Source: CAYHVK01 sp964360255
GTDB taxonomy: Bacteria > Bdellovibrionota > Bdellovibrionia > Bdellovibrionales > UBA1609
Direction of reading: 5' to 3'
Length of the DNA: 64,000 nt
NCBI GenBank assembly: GCA_964360255.1
Contig: CAYHVK010000002.1
Coordinates: forward strand, 124,001-188,000
The notes beneath the pieces are model-generated. The model was not told the origin of the DNA, did no database searches, and worked only from the letters and a program-made list of their open reading frames with translations. Positions 33,581 through 41,969 of the stretch are shown one piece after another; the first letter of the stretch is position 1; every line of letters starts with the position of its first letter. The translations under genes and the position numbers were made by a program.

Positions 33581-34393
33581 TTGTTATTCGTAGATATCGC
33601 TGAAAACAGTCGTTTTTTTATCTCGCAACTTGAGCCCAAAGATTTTTTGGATTTGGTTTTAGTATGGTACGTCGTCTATCGTGCCTTGCTTCTCACAAAA
33701 AAATCTGGCGCCGTGCAAATTCTCTCAGGAATGGGAGTTTTAGCCATCATTTATTTTGTCAGCATTTGGTTAGATCTCACCACATTCAATTGGATTCTCG
33801 AACTTATTTTCTCAAATTTATTCTTGATCGTGGTGATTCTATTTCAGGCCGAGATTCGTCGTGCCTTAGCACAAATCGGCTCGAATCCATTCTTCTTCGG
33901 TTCGTCCACAATTGAAACCCGTCACAATATTGAAGAGCTCGCTCAAGGAGCTGTTCAGCTAGCCCAAAAGGGTTGGGGCGCACTCATTGTTATCGAGCGT
34001 GAAATCGTCATCGATTATTTTATCGAGCAGGGGACAGAAGTAGACGCAGCACTTTCAGCAGAAGTTCTCTGTTCACTATTTGCGCCGAACAGTCCGCTTC
34101 ATGATGGAGCGTCTATCGTTCGCGGTGGGCGTATTTATTCAGCCGGCTGTTTCTTGCCACTCAGTCAAAACCCCGCTTCGGATCGCAACTGGGGGACACG
34201 TCACCGCGCGGCCATGGGTTTGGCCGAGCAAACCGATGCCATTATTATTGTGGTCAGTGAAGAAACTCGCTCAGTAGGTCTCTTCCATGCCGGTCACTAT
34301 ACAACTCGTATGGACCACGCTGAGCTGCGTGGACAGCTTTATTCACTCTTAGGCGTAACTGCAAAACCTGAGACGAAGGTACCAGCACTATGA
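33581..34393 (+). CDS. cdaA: Diadenylate cyclase CdaA
   Basis: 270 residues, the usual length. It starts at a TTG with AAAGGG nine bases upstream. Three membrane helices (to about residue 90) precede the DAC domain with LHDGAS (DGA 175-177) and GTRHRAAMGL (205-214). It makes c-di-AMP from two ATP at the membrane. It is followed by ybbR and glmM, the canonical cdaA-cdaR-glmM order known from Firmicutes and also found elsewhere. The YbbR protein and GlmM are known to modulate CdaA. Confidence 0.95.
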   Translation: MLFVDIAENSRFFISQLEPKDFLDLVLVWYVVYRALLLTKKSGAVQILSGMGVLAIIYFVSIWLDLTTFNWILELIFSNLFLIVVILFQAEIRRALAQIGSNPFFFGSSTIETRHNIEELAQGAVQLAQKGWGALIVIEREIVIDYFIEQGTEVDAALSAEVLCSLFAPNSPLHDGASIVRGGRIYSAGCFLPLSQNPASDRNWGTRHRAAMGLAEQTDAIIIVVSEETRSVGLFHAGHYTTRMDHAELRGQLYSLLGVTAKPETKVPAL

Positions 34394-34800
34394 AGAAGCA
34401 ACTTCCGGCTCTTAAAGAGAGAATTGCAAGTAATGGGATTTATAAAACTGTCGCTTTAATCGTGGCCATCGTGATTTGGACATCCACTCTTTGGAGTCGT
34501 AAAGACGCCATTTTAGTTCGCGACATGGATATTGAATTTCTTCTTCGCGCCAATCACCAAATCTCAAATGTGGTGGATCGCACAGTGAAAGTAAAAGTGG
34601 CGGGCCCACGTTCTTCACTTAAAAGATTCGTTCAGGTTTCAAATGTAGTTTCAGTGAATCTCTCAGATGAGTCTGTTGGACTAAAAGAGGTCGAGATTTC
34701 GTCGAGAACCCTCGACTTACCTCCAGCAGTTAAGCTGTTATCCGTTACGCCCAATCGATTAAAAGTCGATATAAAAGAGGTCACAACGGATGGAAACTAG
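34390..34800 (+). CDS. YbbR-domain protein (CdaR-like)
   Basis: 136 residues. One membrane segment (VALIVAIVIWTSTLW) is followed by a single YbbR repeat (DMDIEFLLRANHQISN, VKVKVAGPRSSLKRF, VSVNLSDES, LPPAVKLLSVTPNRLKVDI). Firmicute CdaR proteins have several repeats; this one has only one. It overlaps cdaA by 4 bp and glmM by 11 bp. It probably regulates the cyclase from outside the membrane. Confidence 0.88.
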   Translation: MKKQLPALKERIASNGIYKTVALIVAIVIWTSTLWSRKDAILVRDMDIEFLLRANHQISNVVDRTVKVKVAGPRSSLKRFVQVSNVVSVNLSDESVGLKEVEISSRTLDLPPAVKLLSVTPNRLKVDIKEVTTDGN

Positions 34801-36235
34801 CATGGCAGCAGCGAAGGGCAATGGAGCCGATAAAGCTCCCAAAAAAGAAGACACGTCGTCTAAAAAGCCCGTAAAGCTTTTTGGAACGGATGGTATTCGC
34901 GGCACGGCCAATAAATTTCCGATCACTCCGCAAATTGCAATTAAAGTGGGCCAAGCTCTTGGCTACGTTTTAATGAAACAGCCCAATCGCAATAAAGATA
35001 ATAAGCGCACAGTTTTGATCGGTAAAGACACGCGTCTTTCTGGTTATATGATTGAGCAGGCCATCGCGAGTGGACTCAATTCAATGGGCGTGCGCGTGCT
35101 TTTAACTGGGCCGCTTCCAACTCCTGGAATTGGTTTTGTGGCGCAGAATATGCGCGCCGATGCGGGCGTTGTTATTTCAGCTTCGCACAATGCTTTTCAA
35201 GATAACGGTATTAAAATTTTCGGAGCGGATGGGTTTAAAATTCCAGCAGCTATGGAAGAAGAAATCGAACGTTTAGTTTTAGGTGAGGATTTAACAGCTC
35301 ATCTTTCTGAGCCCAATGAAATCGGTCGCTCTCGCCGTATTGACGATGCCAGCGGTCGATACATTGTTTTCGCTAAAAATACTTTTCCGCTGAATAAAAG
35401 CTTAGATGGTTTGCGTATCGTTTTAGATTGCGCTCATGGTGCGGCTTACAAAGTGGCTCCGGCTATTTTTGAAGAGCTCGGAGCTGAAGTCATTGTGCTA
35501 GCGAACCAACCCAATGGTCGCAACATCAATGATAAAGTGGGTGCACTTTATCCGGCTAAAACAGCTGAAGAAGTTTTGCGTTACCGTGCCGATGTAGGGA
35601 TCACTCTCGATGGAGACGCTGATCGCGTGATTATGATTGATGATCTCGGTCGTATAGTAAACGGCGATCATATTTTAGCTATCGTGGGTTTACATAAGCA
35701 CCAAAAAGGTCTTCTGAAAAATTCAACTATCGTTGCTACAGAAATGAGTAACGTGGGTTTGGATGTGAAGCTTCGTGAACACGGCATTAAACTTCTTCGT
35801 ACCGATGTGGGTGATAAATACGTGGTCGATGAAATGCGTCGCTCGGGTTATAACTTAGGCGGCGAACAATCAGGTCATATTATCTGTCTTGATCACTCAA
35901 CGACTGGTGATGGCTGTATTGCAGCTCTTGAAGTTCTGGCGGTTATGCAAGAGCAAGAGAAAAAGCTCAGCGAACTCAATGATCTTTTCGTAGATATGCC
36001 GCAGATCTTGATCAACACGCGGGTCAAAGCCAAACAAGATTTAGCGTCGCTTCCGGGCTACACGGCTTTAGTGGATTCAATTAATAAAAAGCTGAACGGC
36101 AAAGGCCGTACTTTTATTCGCTTCTCAGGCACCGAGCCGGTGGTTCGCGTTTTAGTTGAAGGCCCTGATCAAAAACAAATTACTGAGTACGCCGAAGAGA
36201 TCGCTTCGTTCTTGCAATCTCACCTCGGTAAATAG
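34790..36235 (+). CDS. glmM: Phosphoglucosamine mutase
   Basis: 481 residues. The catalytic phospho-serine is S132 in ISASHNAFQDNGIK, the metal loop is DGDADR (274-279), sugar binding GGEQSGH and phosphate-binding RFSGTEP are intact. It turns glucosamine-6-phosphate into glucosamine-1-phosphate for UDP-GlcNAc. The enzyme proper begins at KLFGTDGIRG (29-38), so there is a charged 28-residue N-terminal extension (ATG 34790) or 24 if translation starts at ATG 34802. The gene overlaps ybbR. Confidence 0.96.
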   Translation: METSMAAAKGNGADKAPKKEDTSSKKPVKLFGTDGIRGTANKFPITPQIAIKVGQALGYVLMKQPNRNKDNKRTVLIGKDTRLSGYMIEQAIASGLNSMGVRVLLTGPLPTPGIGFVAQNMRADAGVVISASHNAFQDNGIKIFGADGFKIPAAMEEEIERLVLGEDLTAHLSEPNEIGRSRRIDDASGRYIVFAKNTFPLNKSLDGLRIVLDCAHGAAYKVAPAIFEELGAEVIVLANQPNGRNINDKVGALYPAKTAEEVLRYRADVGITLDGDADRVIMIDDLGRIVNGDHILAIVGLHKHQKGLLKNSTIVATEMSNVGLDVKLREHGIKLLRTDVGDKYVVDEMRRSGYNLGGEQSGHIICLDHSTTGDGCIAALEVLAVMQEQEKKLSELNDLFVDMPQILINTRVKAKQDLASLPGYTALVDSINKKLNGKGRTFIRFSGTEPVVRVLVEGPDQKQITEYAEEIASFLQSHLGK

Positions 36236-36723
36236 TGAATTCGTTGAATCGCCCCATCGTCTCTCAAGAAAAATTGATGATTAAAAATAAATCTGAAGCT
36301 CGAGAGTTCATCGTGAATTTGGCGAAGACCTTTCACAAACGTCAGATTTTACTTCTGCAAGGGGAGATGGGGGCTGGTAAAACTCAGCTCGTGACGTGGC
36401 TCGCGCAGCAGTATGCTTTGGCGGCTGCAAATACTAATACCGAAGCACAAAGCCCAACCTATGCCTTTCACAATCGCTATGCGGGGGCTCATGGCAATAT
36501 TGAGCACTTCGATCTTGATCGTATCCAATCCGATGCCGATTTAGAGTCTATTGGCTTTTGGGATATCTTTGCCAGTGCAACAGGCTGGGTGATCATTGAG
36601 TGGCCTGAGCGCATCAACTGGCGCCATCTGCCCAAGAGCTGGGCTCTCACGCACGTCAAAGTCGAACGTGTTCAAAAGGGCAGTGAAAACGAAGAGCGTT
36701 CTTTTGAAGTTGTGACCTATTAA
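36235..36723 (+). CDS. tsaE: tRNA threonylcarbamoyladenosine biosynthesis ATPase TsaE
   Basis: 162 residues. Walker A GEMGAGKT, SPTYAFHNRYAG (switch region), HFDLDRI and IIEWPERI are TsaE markers. It works with TsaB and TsaD in t6A37 synthesis. The GTG at 36235 overlaps the glmM stop by one base and has no clear ribosome site; an ATG at 36274 is a possible alternative. Its stop overlaps the convergent gene at 36720 by 4 bp. Confidence 0.92.
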   Translation: MNSLNRPIVSQEKLMIKNKSEAREFIVNLAKTFHKRQILLLQGEMGAGKTQLVTWLAQQYALAAANTNTEAQSPTYAFHNRYAGAHGNIEHFDLDRIQSDADLESIGFWDIFASATGWVIIEWPERINWRHLPKSWALTHVKVERVQKGSENEERSFEVVTY

Positions 36724-38153
36724 GCGACTTTTTTAGCCGTAGATTTTGCCATAACATTGGCCAGACGAGCTGAAATTTGCTCAGCAAGAGTTAAGAGGGA
36801 AGCCTGCTTTTTATTCTTATCAGCTAAGAGTAAAAGCATACCGTACCATTTACCGTTCTCGATAATCGGTTGAACTAAAATATTCTCAGGCAACTGTTCG
36901 TTGCCCCAAGACTTAAAGAAATCTGTATTTGAAGCTGTATTAACCACGTGACCGAGATAAGGCATTTTAGTTCTAAATACGACTCTGAAAGCACTCGCAT
37001 TTGAGAGAGAAATAAAGGCTTGAGTCGCCCCCACAGATTTCCATTTTTCGTCCCACGCCATTGGTTTTAAATTGTCGCCGTCGAATGAAAGAAGCATGCA
37101 GCCTAAGAAATCATTTTTTAATTCTTTAAAGAACTCTTGAGCCATAGCTTGCATAGCATTCGCATCTGTCGAAATCGAAGCGCTCGCCACGACATTGGCT
37201 TGAATTTTCGGCGAGATCGAAGTGACCGAAGTATTTTCAGGCATCTCTGGCATTGATAAGCCTTCAGGTGCTACATCGACTTTGCTAATGCCGCTATCTT
37301 GCGAAACAGACGCTGGTGCCTCGAGCCCTGCAGGAGCATCCAAGCCTGCAGGCATTTCTGCGACCGCTGGGGCCGTAGATAGAGACACGCCTTCAGGCGC
37401 CATCACTGCTGCCACAGGAGCTGAAGTTTTCGTTAATTCCATTTCAAGTGAAGCAAAAGGATCCATTTCTTTAGCAGGAGTCGTCGGTACTGTTGAGGCG
37501 GCTTCAGTAGCGACCATCGGCGCTGATGCAGCCTCTTCAATATTTGCAAATGAAGTCACCGCTGTCGTCTCTGGCATTGCCGGAGGAGCAGACGCGGCCG
37601 GAGCTTGGGCGACCACGGGAGCTTTTTTTGGTTTTAAAAGTGCAACTGGATTTTCTACAGGTACATCCATCGGCACCGGCACATCAGGAATTTTCGGGAA
37701 AGCCGTTTTTGTGATTTCATCGATACCCGGAAGGGGAGGAGTCGCAAGCGGTTTAATACCATTTAAAATTTTCCAGTGAGCTTCAAGATGTTCTGGTTGA
37801 GCTAATAGATAACAAACGTTAAAGCTCCACGTGATTTCTTCAACTGGCTCGGTGCAAGCGACGTAAATAACGCCGTCCCATTCACCCACTGGCATCATTT
37901 CACGTGACCATGAACCAATAGTTTTTAATTTACTAAAGATTTGAGCGTCCGGTGGGTTTTCAAAGAAAGCTTTCTGAAGAATAGGGAGTTCATAAAAATT
38001 GCAGGCCCAATCGAGGTAAGCCTCAATGGGAATGCGCCCTTCGCGTAGACAGCGAAAAGTCACTGATTCATCAGCTGGAACTGATGAGCACCAACGCTGA
38101 TAATCTTCTTCTGCTATACCCAGGGCTTCCACCCATGGTCTTACTTTCTTCAT
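36720..38153 (-). CDS. Unknown protein: GspE-N-like region, Ala/Pro-rich linker, GAF-like C-terminus
   Basis: 477 residues from the ATG at 38153. Residues 1-125 (EDYQRWCSSVPADES, IEAYLDWACNFYELPIL, SREMMPVGEWDGVIYVACTEP) resemble the N-terminal domain of GspE/PilB-type ATPases, although no ATPase follows. Residues about 140-325 are an Ala/Pro/Glu/Thr linker. Residues about 335-470 (MAQEFFKELKNDFLGCMLLSFDGDNLKPMAWD, ENILVQPIIENGKWYGMLLLLADK) resemble a GAF domain. No catalytic residue is seen. Function unknown; possibly a pilus- or secretion-related scaffold. Confidence 0.6.
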   Translation of the reverse strand: MKKVRPWVEALGIAEEDYQRWCSSVPADESVTFRCLREGRIPIEAYLDWACNFYELPILQKAFFENPPDAQIFSKLKTIGSWSREMMPVGEWDGVIYVACTEPVEEITWSFNVCYLLAQPEHLEAHWKILNGIKPLATPPLPGIDEITKTAFPKIPDVPVPMDVPVENPVALLKPKKAPVVAQAPAASAPPAMPETTAVTSFANIEEAASAPMVATEAASTVPTTPAKEMDPFASLEMELTKTSAPVAAVMAPEGVSLSTAPAVAEMPAGLDAPAGLEAPASVSQDSGISKVDVAPEGLSMPEMPENTSVTSISPKIQANVVASASISTDANAMQAMAQEFFKELKNDFLGCMLLSFDGDNLKPMAWDEKWKSVGATQAFISLSNASAFRVVFRTKMPYLGHVVNTASNTDFFKSWGNEQLPENILVQPIIENGKWYGMLLLLADKNKKQASLLTLAEQISARLANVMAKSTAKKVA

Positions 38154-38253
38154 CAATAGAAGTATCGGAATTGCTGAGCAGTTTAATGAGCTTAAGTGGC
38201 GAAAAGTTTGGGTCTGACGAATGTCTGGGTTCAGAATGAGAGGGGCTGAGTTC

Positions 38254-38282
38254 TTGTGAGGAGGCGTTAAGTTCTATAGACT
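38254..38282 (+). promoter_or_regulatory. Possible promoter of the 38312 gene
   Basis: TTGTGA (38254-38259), 17-bp spacer, TAGACT (38277-38282), each 4 of 6 to consensus, about 30 bp before the TTG start; AGAGGA lies 9 bases before that start. Confidence 0.4.
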
Positions 38283-38311
38283 AATTAAATAAAGTTAGAG
38301 GATATACACCT

Positions 38312-40450
38312 TTGGTCTGGCATCAGTTTTTTTTCAAATTGAGACACTTCCTATTAGTTGATGCGTTACTGCTCACAGTCTTTTCTGCGCACGGACAAGA
38401 ATTAATCAAAGTCAAAGATACCATTTCGGGTGACCGAATTTCGCCTTTCACTATGTTTTACAATCCACTGAAAAACGGTGTGACCCTTGAAAGGCAGCAA
38501 ATCGATTACGATTTAACCAATGAAACTTCACTTCGTGTCGGCCCTTATTTTTTATCTTCTGATGATGTGGCGATGTACCTCACCAAAGAACAAGGGGAAT
38601 TCGTTGACGTTGAATTTGGTATTGAAATTAAGCGCCGAATTGGCCCGATGTACGTGGCCAGTTTTCGTTGGCCGATAGATTATATCAATGAAGGTCACCT
38701 CGAAATTCAAAACGATAAAGGCGAAGTGATCTGGAAGCGTCTTGTAGTCGAACAAGATATCAAGGACTGGAAAACTCTCGTTGAAGAACAAAAAAAACGA
38801 GTGAAAATGACCAAAGAAAGATTGAATGAACTGATTCAGGCTCAAGCAGGACGCAGTAAAGCCAAACAAACGCCCGAGCGCTTAAATTTCAGTCGCCCAG
38901 AAACACTCAATGCGCTTCATTCAAGAAGTCAGTTCGGTTTTGCGTATAAAGGTGTATTTGAGCTTCCGATCGGCCAAATTAAAGAGCCTTTCCGTTTTTG
39001 TATTAGCAAAGAAGATGCCGGTGGACGCGTAGGTCTCTGCTCGCGTCGTTATGAGTTCGCCCGCGAGTTTGGCCAGTACAGCCTTAAAACAATTTCGCAG
39101 CAGGTGCGACCCAGAGTTTTAGTGAATGATCGGGCTGTCACTTTAAAAGGAACAGCAATTTTTCTCGATTATGAAACTCCTGTTAAGTTTTCAGCGCTCA
39201 CTAAAAATGGAACTTATTACGAGTTCGTGGCGCGACCGAAAGAGATTTCTCTGATCGAACTTTTACACAATCGTGAAACAGGCAAAGTTGAAGTTTTAGG
39301 TTACGGGGACGCTCCGATCGGCGAAGTTGAGAAAGATATTTACAGTGATAGCGTGATGTGGAGTTTCTTGAATTTTATGCCCACTATTGGTGATAAACGC
39401 AAATACTGGCGGGCTTTTATTCCCTACGAGAATCCAGTGGTTTATTTAAAAGGTGAAGGGGGAGTGCCATTTCGCCAGCGCTTTGTGTTTAAGAATCTTC
39501 CACCTAAAGAGGCTCGCCTAGAACTTTCTGTGACCACACAAAAATCGACTTATAACTCTTCACCAACACTTGAGGCGGATGTGAATCCGAAATTTAAAGT
39601 GGCGGGTAAAGACAAGTCGGTGGAGCGTATTTCACCCACCAAGTTCGAGTGGGAGTTCAATGCGCCATTACCCGGTCAGCTGAACACTGATGAGGTTTAT
39701 GTTTATGAGGGTGGTCAGAAATACACGGCAGATTACCAAATTTATCGTGGTTATGCCGCTGAACTTTCGGCACGCGCCACCGGCATTATTTCGGCAGACT
39801 TGGATTTAATTTTTCTTGGTGAAGTGGCGGGTCAGTACTGGTTTGAAAAACTCTTAGGCTGGGATAATTATCGTTTTAGTAAATTACGTTGGGGTGTTTC
39901 GGCCAAGTACTTTGATACACTTATGGTTGAGTCTCCGGCCGATAGCGGTTTCTCAAGTCTGAATGTTCTTAACATCGATTTAAAATATCGTCTCGACCCA
40001 GGCATCTGGGCTCGTGATCCATCAGTGGGTTTAATTTTTGCCAGTCAGAAAATCGAATATGAATTTAAATCAGGCGGCACAACTTCGGTCGCTGAAACAC
40101 AGATGCTGGGCGGTGGGGTTTTCTGGGCCCGTTCAATGCCGAAGATCTTTGATGATCTCTTCAATATCGTGCCGTTTTTGCGTTATCCGAAATGGGTGGA
40201 TATGGAAGCAATTCTATATCCGATCACAACTGACGCCTCACAAAAATCAGTTTTCACTTTGGCCTTTAATTTCCACGGTAAAATTCAGTGGACACCAAAA
40301 TTCTTCGGTGAAGCCGGCTTCGGTTTAAAAAACTTTGCTTGGGAAGATTCTAAGCTGGGCGTCATTGATCCAGACACTGGTGCTCCAACAGGTAAATCAA
40401 TTGGTCTCGCCGTGGCTTACGGAACAATTGGGCTGGGGTTCAATTTTTAG
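38312..40450 (+). CDS. Large exported protein with predicted C-terminal outer-membrane barrel
   Basis: 712 residues, TTG start supported by AGAGGA 9 bases upstream. Signal peptide MVWHQFFFKLRHFLLVDALLLTVFSAHG. Residues about 40-490 are beta-rich with a charged helical insertion (about 165-190, EEQKKRVKMTKERLNELIQAQAG). Residues about 490-712 alternate short strands (GVSAKYFDTLMVESPADSGFSSL, GLIFASQKIEYEF, FTLAFNFHGKIQW) and end YGTIGLGFNF, a typical barrel end with C-terminal Phe. I do not recognise the family. Monocistronic, convergent with nothing. Confidence 0.65.
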   Translation: MVWHQFFFKLRHFLLVDALLLTVFSAHGQELIKVKDTISGDRISPFTMFYNPLKNGVTLERQQIDYDLTNETSLRVGPYFLSSDDVAMYLTKEQGEFVDVEFGIEIKRRIGPMYVASFRWPIDYINEGHLEIQNDKGEVIWKRLVVEQDIKDWKTLVEEQKKRVKMTKERLNELIQAQAGRSKAKQTPERLNFSRPETLNALHSRSQFGFAYKGVFELPIGQIKEPFRFCISKEDAGGRVGLCSRRYEFAREFGQYSLKTISQQVRPRVLVNDRAVTLKGTAIFLDYETPVKFSALTKNGTYYEFVARPKEISLIELLHNRETGKVEVLGYGDAPIGEVEKDIYSDSVMWSFLNFMPTIGDKRKYWRAFIPYENPVVYLKGEGGVPFRQRFVFKNLPPKEARLELSVTTQKSTYNSSPTLEADVNPKFKVAGKDKSVERISPTKFEWEFNAPLPGQLNTDEVYVYEGGQKYTADYQIYRGYAAELSARATGIISADLDLIFLGEVAGQYWFEKLLGWDNYRFSKLRWGVSAKYFDTLMVESPADSGFSSLNVLNIDLKYRLDPGIWARDPSVGLIFASQKIEYEFKSGGTTSVAETQMLGGGVFWARSMPKIFDDLFNIVPFLRYPKWVDMEAILYPITTDASQKSVFTLAFNFHGKIQWTPKFFGEAGFGLKNFAWEDSKLGVIDPDTGAPTGKSIGLAVAYGTIGLGFNF

Positions 40451-40452
40451 CC

Positions 40453-40500
40453 GAGGTTTAGGTTTAGCCGGGTGATGTCTAAACTAGATTCACAAACCTC
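40453..40500. repeat. Nested inverted repeats upstream of a REP-type transposase
   Basis: GAGGTTT (40453-40459) pairs AAACCTC (40494-40500), and inside it GTTTAG (40462-40467) pairs CTAAAC (40479-40484). Together they form one long imperfect stem just after the barrel gene stop. The following 60 bases contain two smaller stems (AGAG..CTCT; AAACT..AGTTT). It could end the barrel transcript or be a REP-like sequence of the transposase. Confidence 0.5.
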
Positions 40501-40641
40501 AAATTCATAAAAAATCGAAGAGTCGTAGGCTCTCCAGTAAAAAAACTAAAGTTTTAAAGCTAATTATTGACTCCTATCTCTCATTTAAATACATTGCCCC
40601 AAATGCAAAATACTTTGCTTACAAAAGAAGATTTACGCTAT

Positions 40642-41160
40642 ATGAAAAGCCGCACTCATGGTGGCACCTCATTAAAAAAGCGTCGTAAAGTAGCGAGGCC
40701 ACTAGTGCCCCGAGCGACAACTCATGTAGTTTTTAAGTCAGCAAAGGCTAAAGGCAGCTTGAGTCTTTATCGTCATAAAAAGACCGTCGATACTCTTTTG
40801 AAGCAGCTGGCTCGGCGGTATTTTATTGAGATTCTCGATTATGTAAATATGGGGAACCATCTGCACTTAAAGGTGCGTTTTAAAGATGCCTCACGATTCA
40901 AAAATTTTATGCGGGCCTTTTGTGGCCAGTTACCTCGTAAACTTACCAATGCTCATCGTGGGACTAAATTTGGTCGTTTTTGGGATGGATTGGCGTTTAC
41001 TCGAGTACTTATGTCTAAGCTTGAAGAATTGGGTCTCAAAATTTATTTTGAGGGCAATCAAAGAGAAAAAGATTTAGGTTATTCGGCGCGTGTAGAGTAT
41101 CTAAGAAAATGGAATCAGTTTTTGTATAAGCTCAAAAAAGTGAAAGCTGTATCTGGATAA
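40642..41160 (+). CDS. REP-associated (Y1/HUH, IS200-like) transposase, RAYT type
   Basis: 172 residues from the ATG at 40642, chosen by alignment with the second copy at 51508-52044; the frame runs open from a TTG at 40567. The HUH motif is GNHLHLKV, the catalytic Tyr is probably in IYFEGNQREKDLGY, equivalent to the YIxxN of the family. N-terminal basic residues (KSRTHGGTSLKKRRKVARP) fit. RAYT proteins cut and move single-stranded REP hairpins and are usually single-copy domesticated genes. There are no terminal IS ends. The gene lies 10 bp before a GNAT gene and may be co-transcribed. Confidence 0.8.
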   Translation: MKSRTHGGTSLKKRRKVARPLVPRATTHVVFKSAKAKGSLSLYRHKKTVDTLLKQLARRYFIEILDYVNMGNHLHLKVRFKDASRFKNFMRAFCGQLPRKLTNAHRGTKFGRFWDGLAFTRVLMSKLEELGLKIYFEGNQREKDLGYSARVEYLRKWNQFLYKLKKVKAVSG

Positions 41161-41170
41161 TGAGGAGCAA

Positions 41171-41869
41171 GTGAAAAGCAGAAAACCAGAATTAGATAAA
41201 ATTAAAATTCGGCATCTTACTTTAGCTGAGCGTCATCTATTGCCTGAGATTCTCGATCTTCTTAACCGCACTCAAGGCCAGGGCTTATTTAATACTGCAT
41301 ACGTTGAGAAGTTTATCAACACGGGTTTCTTAAATGAGGAGACTTCAAGTGGTGCAAAAGATAAGTCTGGCCGCGATAACTGCAAAGGTCGAATGTTTTT
41401 AGCTTTTGAGAATAATCAGCCTAAGACAGCTGTTACGAAACCCGCCACTCACGATGTTTTTTCCGAAGCCAATTTAATCGGAGCAGCAGGAGCTGAACTC
41501 ATCAGCAACTATGATTACTACCTTCCCTTCGAAGCCAATTTAAATGAAAAGTTCGCGGGTAAAATCGTTGGCTCTTTTGCCACCATGACTGTTCATGAGA
41601 AATATCAAGGCCAAGGCATTGGCCAAAAGCTTTCACAGGCACGCCTCAATTGGCTGAAAGAGATGAAGGCCGATTACATCATCGGAGTTTCATGGGTGAG
41701 CGGTCTTAAACACACTTCAGACCGCGTTTTTGAGAAGATGGGTTTTAAGCCTGTGAAGAAGGTTGAGGGCTTTTACACCGAGTACGCCAAAAAACATCCC
41801 TTTGATTGCCCGGGCTGTAAAGCTCCTGCCTGTACTTGTGCAGCTGTAATGTATTTAAAGACGCTTTAA
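41171..41869 (+). CDS. GNAT-family N-acetyltransferase
   Basis: 232 residues, GTG start with a GAGGAG 3-4 bases before. Motif A is VHEKYQGQGIGQKLS (acetyl-CoA pyrophosphate loop), motif B KMGFKPVKKV. The C-terminus has a Cys-rich tail (CPGCKAPACTC), possibly a metal site. The substrate is unknown. It is 10 bp after the RAYT gene. Confidence 0.82.
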   Translation: MKSRKPELDKIKIRHLTLAERHLLPEILDLLNRTQGQGLFNTAYVEKFINTGFLNEETSSGAKDKSGRDNCKGRMFLAFENNQPKTAVTKPATHDVFSEANLIGAAGAELISNYDYYLPFEANLNEKFAGKIVGSFATMTVHEKYQGQGIGQKLSQARLNWLKEMKADYIIGVSWVSGLKHTSDRVFEKMGFKPVKKVEGFYTEYAKKHPFDCPGCKAPACTCAAVMYLKTL

Positions 41870-41926
41870 TTATATGCTTTTGCCATAAATTGACGTTATT
41901 ACAGACGAAGCGGGCAAAATTTCGTG

Positions 41927-41961
41927 CTCGGGTTGCTGAACCCCCGAGTTCTGTGTATAAA
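41927..41961 (+). promoter_or_regulatory. iscS promoter overlapping a hairpin
   Basis: TTGCTG (41933-41938), exactly 17 bp, TATAAA (41956-41961). The -10 ends 8 bases before the ATG at 41970, and no ribosome site is present, which suggests a leaderless mRNA. CTCGGGTT (41927-41934) pairs with AACCCCCGAG (41939-41948) with one bulge across the -35, so an operator is possible. Confidence 0.6.
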
Positions 41962-41969
41962 TCCACACC

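Noticed and set aside
37222..37779. 185-residue plus-strand ORF
   Set aside because: It is antisense to the Ala/Pro-rich linker of the 36720-38153 gene, and its composition (Gly/Ala/Ser/Thr) is the expected mirror of that linker.
40642..41160. Complete IS200/IS605 element
   Set aside because: There is no TnpB gene and no recognisable left/right end pair; the protein fits the REP-associated group better.
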